A DNA stretch of 10,269 nt from JABJJH01 sp047631095 (GTDB taxonomy: Bacteria; Pseudomonadota; Alphaproteobacteria; UBA8366; GCA-2717185), in NCBI GenBank assembly GCA_047631095.1, contig JBLHZD010000133.1, positions 1 to 10,269 on the forward strand, written 5' to 3'. The translations under genes were made by a program, and so were the position numbers. Shown in pieces: positions 1-5,362 of this stretch. Under the pieces are notes generated by a model. It was not told where the DNA came from. It ran no database searches and saw only the letters and a program-made list of their open reading frames with translations. The first letter of the stretch is position 1; the number at the start of each line of letters is the position of its first letter.

Positions 1-250
1 AGAACCGCCCGAGCCTTCCTTCTCTTGGCGTCAATTCGTCTGATGATGAGAAAGATTTGTTTAAACGCATGAACTTTCCGGACGGACACTTAGCAGCGGC
101 GTTTTGACGTTTGATGCGGAGGGAAAGGCGACGTCGGCGAATGGCGCGGCGGCCCAAATCCTGGGCCAGTCGGTCGAATGGCTTTCTGGTAAGACCGTGG
201 CGGCGATATTCGAACCCGTCGGTCAGGAAAAATAGTGCGGCTTATCCTCG

Positions 251-973
251 ATGCGGGGGGGGGCGACCGGCAGTGAGACCTTCACGGACCGGGAATTGAA
301 AATGGGCGATGGCGCCCGCCTTTCAGTCAATATGATCGTATCGCCATTGCTGGATACGGCGGATCAGTCGAGCGGCTTTATGGTTAGTCTTGAAGACATC
401 ACCCAGGAAAAATGCCTGAAATCCACCATGGTCCGTTATATGACCAATGAAGCGGCTGAAAAAATGGTCGAAACCGGTGAAATCTCATTCGGTGGAACGC
501 CACAGACCGCGACCGTGTTGTATTCCGATATTCGCGGCGGCGCGGCTGTCTTTGAAGATTATGATGCGCGCGACACCGACGTTCTCTTGAATGAGTATTA
601 CGCCAGCATGGTGGATGTCGTCGTGAAGCATGGCGGTATGTTGGACAAACATATCGGCAACGCGGTCATGGCGGTGTTTGGCGCGCCGTTCCCTGGAGAC
701 GATGACGCGGTGAAGGCGGTCACGGCCGCAAATGATATGATGCGCGCGCTCAACGGGATGAATGCGGCACGTGTAAAGAACGGTCAATCCAGAATACTAA
801 GCCGCGTTGGCTTGAATACGGGAGAGCTTATTTCTGGCAATATCGGCGCCGCCAACAGTATGGATTATGCGATCGTCGGCGATTCGGTGAATTTGGCGAC
901 CCAGCTGGAAGACGCCGCCAACGAGTATGGCGTGCAAATTTTATTGGGTCGTGCAACGATGAGTGCAGTGTAG
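251..973 (+). CDS. Open segment of the broken cyclase: end of PAS plus most of the catalytic domain
   Basis: This is the longest uninterrupted piece of the cyclase gene, 240 codons. The ATG at 251 has no ribosome binding site before it and sits inside the PAS domain, so it is a by-product of the upstream frameshift rather than a natural start. In order it carries TFTDREL and the PAS beta strands, the linker LKSTMVRYM, a degraded first metal-site motif YSDIRGG (521-541; the family norm is DIRGFT), LLNEYYASMVDVVVKHGG, LDKHIGNAVMAVFGAP (GN where the family has GD), GLNTGELISGNIG, and MDYAIVGDSVNLATQLE (Gln where the family has Arg). The piece ends at TAG 971-973, about 25 residues before the domain should end. 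If expressed it would be a truncated protein unlikely to be active as a cyclase, though it might still dimerise. Confidence 0.6.
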   Translation: MRGGATGSETFTDRELKMGDGARLSVNMIVSPLLDTADQSSGFMVSLEDITQEKCLKSTMVRYMTNEAAEKMVETGEISFGGTPQTATVLYSDIRGGAAVFEDYDARDTDVLLNEYYASMVDVVVKHGGMLDKHIGNAVMAVFGAPFPGDDDAVKAVTAANDMMRALNGMNAARVKNGQSRILSRVGLNTGELISGNIGAANSMDYAIVGDSVNLATQLEDAANEYGVQILLGRATMSAV

Positions 974-1052
974 GGGGCTGGCCTGAAATTCCGGGAACTC
1001 GACATCCTGCGGTTAAAAGGCGAACTTCAGCCCGTCCATATCTTCGAAGCGC

Positions 1053-1289
1053 TTGACCATTACAACGATACTTCATTTCCCACAGATGGACGCGGTAATT
1101 GACGCGTTTAATACGGGCCTAAATCTTTATCGGACCCGCGATTGGAAAGGCGCGATGAGCACCTTTTCCGGAGCGCTGAAGTTATACGCTGACAATGAAC
1201 TTTGTCGGCTCTATCTGGAACGATGCCTGCGTTATATGGCCAACCCGCCGCCCGAGGATTGGGATGGGGTCTGGTTCATGACGGTTTAG
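1053..1289 (+). CDS. C-terminal tail fragment of the broken cyclase
   Basis: This open stretch in a different frame encodes the helical tail that normally follows the catalytic domain in PAS-cyclases of this type. The recognisable run is DAFNTGLNLYRTRDWKGAMS, then FSGALKLYADNE, LYLERC, and the signature PPPEDWDGVW near the end. It resembles one TPR-like helical pair. The only starts are a TTG at 1053 or an ATG at 1086, and neither has a convincing ribosome binding site. It is best read as the displaced end of the gene above rather than an independent small gene. It stops at TAG 1287-1289, 55 bases before the next gene. Confidence 0.6.
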   Translation: MTITTILHFPQMDAVIDAFNTGLNLYRTRDWKGAMSTFSGALKLYADNELCRLYLERCLRYMANPPPEDWDGVWFMTV

Positions 1290-1344
1290 TCTTTAGTTTT
1301 TGGTTTTGCGGTTACATGGAATTAACAGGAAAGGTTGGGGGATC

Positions 1345-2172
1345 ATGAAACGAGGCAGTCAAAAATTCGAACTTGGCGAGGTGTCCATCACAGTGCGCCA
1401 CGAACAGTGGGACAGCAATATTCATGGCGGCGTACCTGATCAGGGCGTCATTATCTTTGTTCGCGCCATGGTTGACGGTAAGGAAACGACCTTGTTGCGG
1501 TTTAACTGTTGCGATATCGACAGAAATTACATTTATGACCCCGATGGCGCGAATACGATTTGTCGCATGGACCCGATTGTGGACGGTAATCCGATTGGCT
1601 GGACAATGCAGCAATTAAGGGAAAACTTGCCGACCATGATCGAGGCCGCAGGCTACCCTGGCGTCGCTTCCAAAATTGATACGCAACAGGTTGCGAACAA
1701 TTTGGGTGAAATAGAATCAGTGGCGCGCGAAGCCTTCAGCAAGGGTCGCTTGACGGTCAAGCACAACCGCGGCACGGATATTTACGAAGCGGGTAATATC
1801 CGTTTTGGCTTGGAATTGCGCACGCTTGGCGATGATGGCGGGTTGGCGATCCATGTCATGTCTGATCTGTCCGGCACACTGGATGGCGAGAATGCGGAAG
1901 AAACAGAATTACTGGCGTTTGATTGCTTTCGTAAAGAGCCCCATTATCATTACGGGCCGCGCAACAAAAACCACTGGATTTATTGGGATAAAACGCTTGT
2001 TCCCGACCCGCTGGAATGGACTCTGGGCGTCTTGAAGGCGCGCAAACTCCGCGCCATGATTGCGGAGGCTGGCTATCCGGGCGTTGCGGCGGATCTGGAT
2101 GACGATCTGATCGGCGATTTATTGCCGGGTATGGAAGTTAAAGCGCGCGAAATGCAACCTAAAACGGCGTAG
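1345..2172 (+). CDS. Unrecognised protein with an internally duplicated domain
   Basis: A 275-residue soluble protein with no signal peptide or membrane segment that I can see. I do not recognise a family of known function. It is built from two copies of one domain with a period of about 140 residues. Copy 1 runs about 8-130 and copy 2 about 132-268. Matching landmarks are LLRFNC / LLAFDC, NYIYDP (61-66) / HYHYGP (200-205), IGWTMQQLR / LEWTLGVLK, and MIEAAGYPGVA / MIAEAGYPGVA (Gly-Tyr-Pro at 103 and 243). Copy 2 has a His-rich HYHYGP motif that could bind a metal; copy 1 has lost those histidines. I chose ATG 1345 over an upstream TTG at 1300 because a G-rich ribosome binding site (GGTTGGGGG, 1333-1341) lies just before it. 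The gene follows the decayed cyclase by 55 bases and may once have shared its transcript. No function is assigned. Confidence 0.85.
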   Translation: MKRGSQKFELGEVSITVRHEQWDSNIHGGVPDQGVIIFVRAMVDGKETTLLRFNCCDIDRNYIYDPDGANTICRMDPIVDGNPIGWTMQQLRENLPTMIEAAGYPGVASKIDTQQVANNLGEIESVAREAFSKGRLTVKHNRGTDIYEAGNIRFGLELRTLGDDGGLAIHVMSDLSGTLDGENAEETELLAFDCFRKEPHYHYGPRNKNHWIYWDKTLVPDPLEWTLGVLKARKLRAMIAEAGYPGVAADLDDDLIGDLLPGMEVKAREMQPKTA

Positions 2173-2188
2173 CGGCTATTTTTACGAA

Positions 2189-2213
2189 CATCGGCGGCGC
2201 GTCGCCGCCGATG
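2189..2213 (+). other. GC-rich perfect hairpin after the duplicated-domain gene
   Basis: CATCGGCGGCG and its exact complement flank a three-base loop, giving an 11-bp stem 16 bases after the stop codon. No T run follows, so it is not a classical terminator by itself. It may protect the 3' end of the mRNA or assist the true terminator that starts 13 bases later. Confidence 0.7.
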
Positions 2214-2225
2214 GGTGATTAAACG

Positions 2226-2268
2226 AGGCGGTGATAGGGGACTAGCTGGTCCTGCCACCGCCTTTTTT
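2226..2268 (+). terminator. Rho-independent terminator
   Basis: GGCGGTG (2227-2233) pairs with CACCGCC (2256-2262), and an inner GGAC/GTCC pair closes part of the loop. Six T residues follow directly (2263-2268). It ends the transcript of the duplicated-domain gene and isolates the oxidoreductase downstream. Confidence 0.8.
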
Positions 2269-2291
2269 GCGACTCTGGGCCCGTTTATTGT

Positions 2292-2337
2292 CTGGACACA
2301 TTCCGAACTTGGGCGCGGCGCGGGTTCAGGTGTCCGG
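2292..2337. repeat. Nested inverted repeat in the leader of the oxidoreductase gene
   Basis: CTGGACAC (2292-2299) faces GTGTCCGG (2330-2337), an 8-bp stem with one G-T wobble. GAAC (2305-2308) and GTTC (2324-2327) pair inside it. It lies between the upstream terminator and the oxidoreductase gene, so it could be an operator or a structured mRNA leader. No convincing -35/-10 pair was found nearby, and the function is unknown. Confidence 0.35.
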
Positions 2338-2382
2338 GGCGTCGGATTCTGGTTTTGTTATTGAGTTTGAATTGCTACGGTT

Positions 2383-2410
2383 TCCCAATTCGGATTTTTA
2401 ATTGGGAGGT
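2383..2410 (+). promoter_or_regulatory. Hairpin covering the ribosome binding site of the oxidoreductase gene
   Basis: TCCCAATT (2383-2390) is exactly complementary to AATTGGGA (2400-2407), with a nine-base loop. The right arm contains the first four bases of the Shine-Dalgarno sequence GGGAGGT (2404-2410), five bases before the ATG. Folding of the mRNA would hide the ribosome binding site, so translation could depend on temperature, a bound factor or an upstream ribosome. Regulation is inferred; the pairing is seen directly. Confidence 0.45.
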
Positions 2411-2415
2411 GTTTT

Positions 2416-3567
2416 ATGATTAAGCGATTTTCCTCGCTGTTCGCCGGGCATGTTGATTTTGAAGATATTGGCGAAGACGCGACGCCGGTGAATGAACGGC
2501 GTTATTCCAATGAACATCTAATGACGGTGTTCGAAAAATCCGAAGCTATGGCGAAATGTATGGATGAGCTGGGGTACGACACGCTCTGGTTCGCCGAACA
2601 TCACTTCCAGCGGGAAGGGTATGAAGTTATCCCGAACGTTTTGATGTTGAGCCAACATCTTGCGCATATTACCAAAAACCTCAAATACGGGTGTGGGTTT
2701 AATATTACGCCGATGTGGCATCCGTTGCGGTTGGCGGAAGATTACGCCGTGGCGGATATTCTCACCAAAGGCCGGGTCGTCTTTGGCGTGGGCCGAGGAT
2801 ACCACACGCGCGAAGTTGAAACCCTGGGCGGTCCCCTGTTGGATAAGGACGCCAATCGGGACATTTTTGAAGAACAAGTCGATATCATGTTCAAGGCGTT
2901 TCATGAGGACTCGTTTTCCCATGAGGGGAAATATTACACCCTGCCGGCCAAGGTGCCGTATCGCGGATATGACCTGGAAGAGCTGACATTGGTGCCGCGC
3001 CCCCAGAACCAGCCGGTCGAATGCTGGCAACCGGTGGTTAGCGCGACCGACCGCGGCCTGGATTTTATGGTGAAGCACGGCATTAAGGGCGTCATGGGTG
3101 GGGGCTCGGCCTTGCTGGCGCAGGGGTCCGTAAAGGCGTTTCAGGACGCGCATAAACGCGCCGGTCATGACGTTGAGTTGGGTGAAAACCTGTGTTTCGG
3201 TATTTCCTATCATTTGGCGCCGACCAGGGAACAGGCGATCTCGGAAGCGCGGAAGTATTATGAGGAACACGCGAAAATGTTCGGCCCGCTCGGTTTCCTC
3301 GGGCGTTTGAAGCCGGAACAGATCGAAGCGTTGGGAAAACGAGGCGGGGTTTCCAAGGCTGGAATTCCAACCCTGGAGGATGCTTGCGAAAGCGGCGCCT
3401 GGTATTGTGGTCCGCCGGAGGGCTTTATCGAGTTTTTGAAATCCCTGGGCGACGCCTTTCCGGGACTGGATCATGTAAACGTTCAATCCGCCATGGGGAC
3501 GCCCCAATCCGTTATGATTGAGCAGTTAGAATGGTTCGGGAAAGAGGTTATGCCGTCTTTCAGATAG
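2416..3567 (+). CDS. LLM-class flavin-dependent oxidoreductase (bacterial luciferase-like monooxygenase)
   Basis: A 383-residue cytosolic protein of the luciferase-like monooxygenase superfamily. Members use reduced FMN (or F420 in some bacteria) to oxidise organic substrates. In order one sees the early strand and helix with YDTLWFAEHHF (WFAEHHF at residues 58-64, a hallmark of the luciferase-type barrel), the region PNVLMLSQHLAHIT, FNITPMWHPLRLAEDYAVAD, then GRVVFGVGRGYHTREVE (GVGRGY from residue 124). After these come the insertion region, VPRPQNQPVECWQP, and the C-terminal LDHVNVQSAMG. Length and motif order are normal and the frame is intact. The start has a strong GGGAGGT ribosome binding site. 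It lies alone between two terminators, so it is a single-gene transcript. The substrate cannot be read from sequence; alkanal, sulfonate or xenobiotic oxidation are all possible in this superfamily. Confidence 0.92.
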   Translation: MIKRFSSLFAGHVDFEDIGEDATPVNERRYSNEHLMTVFEKSEAMAKCMDELGYDTLWFAEHHFQREGYEVIPNVLMLSQHLAHITKNLKYGCGFNITPMWHPLRLAEDYAVADILTKGRVVFGVGRGYHTREVETLGGPLLDKDANRDIFEEQVDIMFKAFHEDSFSHEGKYYTLPAKVPYRGYDLEELTLVPRPQNQPVECWQPVVSATDRGLDFMVKHGIKGVMGGGSALLAQGSVKAFQDAHKRAGHDVELGENLCFGISYHLAPTREQAISEARKYYEEHAKMFGPLGFLGRLKPEQIEALGKRGGVSKAGIPTLEDACESGAWYCGPPEGFIEFLKSLGDAFPGLDHVNVQSAMGTPQSVMIEQLEWFGKEVMPSFR

Positions 3568-3587
3568 CGGCGAAAAACATTCAATTT

Positions 3588-3624
3588 AAAGAGCCGGCAC
3601 ATGAAACTTGCCGGCTCTTTTTTT
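3588..3624 (+). terminator. Rho-independent terminator after the oxidoreductase gene
   Basis: GAGCCGGCA (3591-3599) pairs exactly with TGCCGGCTC (3609-3617) around a nine-base loop. Seven T residues follow (3618-3624), and the A run before the stem extends the pairing. Because A residues precede the stem, it may also work on transcripts coming from the right. Confidence 0.92.
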
Positions 3625-3872
3625 CTGTAAATTTAATATTTAGACGAGGTCAAACGCTATAGGTTTCACGGGGTTTTGGGTGCGCGCCGCACTGTGGTGG
3701 CGCCATTCCCGATTGTGATGATTTTCAGTCATTAATTTTGGTGCGGATGGTTGAATTCGATTGCTGAATGATTAGGTGAACGTAGTCTCATTTACGGGAA
3801 ATCCAGGGCTGTGAAGTACCTATTTTGCAACCTGCGTTCGCAACGCGTTAAACCCTTATTCCGGCGCTATAT

Positions 3873-3888
3873 GTATACGATTGTATAC
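3873..3888. promoter_or_regulatory. GTATAC-GATT-GTATAC dyad
   Basis: Two copies of the self-complementary hexamer GTATAC lie ten bases apart, one helical turn, forming a perfect 16-bp direct and inverted repeat except for the central four bases. It also contains TATACT (3884-3889), which resembles a -10 box, though no good -35 box lies at the right distance. It is a candidate operator or distal promoter for phaZ; no regulator is identified. Confidence 0.35.
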
Positions 3889-3958
3889 TAATGCTAATGA
3901 TTTTTTGCTTTTTATCCTACTATTGTACCCATAAGCGCCTTTGTCCTCTTTGAATGCC

Positions 3959-3985
3959 GCACTGCACATATATTTGCTGCAGTGC
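3959..3985. promoter_or_regulatory. Candidate operator upstream of phaZ (TGCA-type dyad)
   Basis: GCACTGCA (3959-3966) and TGCAGTGC (3978-3985) are exact inverted repeats separated by an 11-base, mostly AT-rich spacer. The right arm lies eight bases before a -35 box. PhaR-type regulators of PHA metabolism bind TGC/GCA-rich dyads, so PhaR is a reasonable but unproven candidate. The arms are seen directly; the regulator is inferred from the gene that follows. Confidence 0.45.
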
Positions 3986-3992
3986 AAAAAAT

Positions 3993-4021
3993 GTGACATA
4001 TTCATTTTTCCGGGATACTAG
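3993..4021 (+). promoter_or_regulatory. Predicted sigma-70 promoter of phaZ
   Basis: GTGACA (3993-3998, five of six matches to TTGACA) is followed after exactly 17 bases by TACTAG (4016-4021), a weak -10 box with three of six matches. Transcription would start near 4028, giving a leader of about 30 bases before the GTG start of phaZ. Confidence 0.45.
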
Positions 4022-4044
4022 CAGCGGCCCAGGCGCACACTAGG

Positions 4045-4061
4045 AACAGGACTGTCGGGTG
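4045..4061 (+). promoter_or_regulatory. Ribosome binding site that fixes the GTG start of phaZ
   Basis: AACAGGA (4045-4051) lies seven bases before GTG 4059. The encoded residues right after the GTG match the usual PhaZ N-terminus, and no in-frame ATG occurs for nearly 50 codons, so the GTG start is well supported. Confidence 0.65.
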
Positions 4062-5279
4062 CAATATCACGCTTATGAATATGCTCATGCTTGGGTCTCT
4101 CCGGTTCGCGCTGCGGCGCAGGGCCTAAAATTATCGCTCGATTTACCGTTTAATCCCGTTGGAAAGTCACTGTGGGGACGCCAAGCGTCCGCCGCCTGCG
4201 AGATGTTCGAAGGCCTGACTCGCCGATATGGCAAACCGGAATTCGGAATATCCGAAATTCTGGTGGATGGCGACATGGTCGCTGTCGCAGAAGATATTGT
4301 CTTAAAGCGGGATTTTGGGGATTTGAAGCATTTCACCCGGGACACGCCCAAGCCGCGCAATGACCCGAAAGTGCTTTTGGTTGCGCCCATGTCCGGGCAT
4401 TACGCAACATTGTTACGGGACACGGTGCGCACCATGATTCCGGAGCATGATGTTTATATTACCGATTGGCGTGATGCGCGTGAGATACCGCTCGCCCAAG
4501 GGTCGTTTGGGTTGGATGACTACACGGACTACCTGATCGATTTTTTGCGATTTTTGGGACCGGACACGCATGTTATCGCGGTGTGCCAACCGGCCGTGCC
4601 AGCGTTGGTCGCCGCCGCATTATTGGCGATGGCGGACGATCCTTGCCAACCAAAATCACTTACCTTGATGGGCGGCCCGATTGACACCAGACGGAACCCA
4701 ACGGTCGTAAATACCCATGCGGAATCAAAGGATATGGCGTGGTTTGAACGGACGGTGATTTCGACGGTGCCGTTCCCGAATGCTGGCTTTATGCGTAAGG
4801 TCTATCCGGGCTTTGTTCAACTGAGCGGTTTTATGGCCATGAATTTGGATCGACATATCAACGCCCATCATCAGCATTTTGATAATCTGGTAACCGGCGA
4901 CGCCGATTCCGTCGATGCGCATAAGGCGTTTTATGAAGAGTATATGTCGGTGATGGACTTGCCGGCGGCGTTCTTTCTGGAAACGGTCAAAACTGTGTTC
5001 AAGGAACATTTGTTACCGACGGGCCGCATGACCCATCGTGGCGCGCCCGTTGATTTTGGCGCGATACAAAAAACCACCCTGATGACGGTGGAAGGTGAAA
5101 AGGACGATATCTGCTCGGTGGGACAAACGCAGGCGGCCCATGAATTATGCCCAAATGTTCCCGATGCGCTTCGTCGTCACTATGTGCAGCCGGAAGTCGG
5201 GCATTACGGCGTATTCAATGGGCGGCGCTGGCGAACCGAAATTCAACCCCGCATTCGCGATATGATCCGCGGCGAATAA
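4059..5279 (+). CDS. phaZ: Intracellular polyhydroxyalkanoate depolymerase
   Basis: A 406-residue alpha/beta-hydrolase of the intracellular PHA depolymerase family, which cuts stored poly(3-hydroxybutyrate) in granules to hydroxyacid monomers or oligomers. No signal peptide is seen, as expected for a granule-associated cytosolic enzyme. The N-terminus (YHAYEYAHAWVSPVRAAAQ) fits the family. The catalytic triad is visible: nucleophilic Cys176 in the box VCQPAVP (this family uses Cys instead of Ser), an Asp at 349 or 350 in VEGEKDDICSVGQT, and His382 in EVGHYGVFNG. TDWRDAREIPL and MGGPIDTRRNPT are further family motifs. Length is normal and the frame is intact. The start is GTG with a good ribosome binding site. 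A promoter and a TGCA-type dyad sit just upstream. The next gene follows after 83 bases on the same strand, so co-transcription is likely. Confidence 0.95.
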   Translation: MQYHAYEYAHAWVSPVRAAAQGLKLSLDLPFNPVGKSLWGRQASAACEMFEGLTRRYGKPEFGISEILVDGDMVAVAEDIVLKRDFGDLKHFTRDTPKPRNDPKVLLVAPMSGHYATLLRDTVRTMIPEHDVYITDWRDAREIPLAQGSFGLDDYTDYLIDFLRFLGPDTHVIAVCQPAVPALVAAALLAMADDPCQPKSLTLMGGPIDTRRNPTVVNTHAESKDMAWFERTVISTVPFPNAGFMRKVYPGFVQLSGFMAMNLDRHINAHHQHFDNLVTGDADSVDAHKAFYEEYMSVMDLPAAFFLETVKTVFKEHLLPTGRMTHRGAPVDFGAIQKTTLMTVEGEKDDICSVGQTQAAHELCPNVPDALRRHYVQPEVGHYGVFNGRRWRTEIQPRIRDMIRGE

Positions 5280-5362
5280 CGCCATTTCACCCCAATGCTG
5301 GCGCTGGTAATCGGGTTGTGGAAAACTGCGTCCCTAATAAACCATAAAGAGTAGGGGCGGAC

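Larger units (their letters stand above)
1..1289 (+). pseudogene. Decayed PAS / class III adenylate-guanylate cyclase gene, 5' end outside window
   Basis: Read across frames, this is one cytosolic cyclase gene. It holds a PAS domain (about 80-410, starting LSSGVLTFDAEGK), the linker LKSTMVRYM (about 418-441), a class III cyclase catalytic domain (about 500-1050) and the usual C-terminal tail ending in PPPEDWDGVWFM. The frame is broken repeatedly. A shift is likely near 80-90. A stop at 233-235 disappears if the A run at 228-232 has lost one base and the nine-G run at 255-263 has gained one; the text then reads EKIVRLILDAGG and rejoins TFTDREL. A clean in-frame TAG lies at 971-973, after which RELDILRLKGELQPVHIFEA continues in the same frame. 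A further shift lies near 1065-1090, joining TSFP to QMDAVIDAF. Catalytic residues are also lost: the second metal Asp is Asn (659-661) and the transition-state Arg is Gln (902-904). Such enzymes make cAMP or cGMP; this copy should not. Assembly error could explain the indels but not the lost residues. Confidence 0.82.
3625..4058. other. Intergenic control region before phaZ
   Basis: These 434 bases hold no gene I can support. A 26-codon frame from GTG near 3811 has no ribosome binding site and no recognisable product. The right half is more AT-rich than the flanking genes and carries two dyads and a promoter, listed separately. Nothing recognisable was found in 3640-3830. Confidence 0.6.

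Noticed and set aside
1300..1344. Upstream TTG start for the duplicated-domain gene
   Set aside because: The extra 15 residues are not part of either domain copy, and the G-rich ribosome site fits ATG 1345.
2518..3507. Long open frame (329 codons) on the minus strand within the LLM gene
   Set aside because: It lies entirely opposite a well-recognised gene, has no ribosome binding site or family features, and is rich in residues expected from antisense reading of GC-biased codons.
3640..3860. CRISPR-like or tandem repeats in the long intergenic region
   Set aside because: No unit recurs with regular spacing; only isolated short palindromes are present.
3811..3891. 26-codon frame from a GTG in the phaZ upstream region
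   Set aside because: There is no ribosome binding site, the composition is basic and random-looking, and it overlaps the GTATAC dyad.
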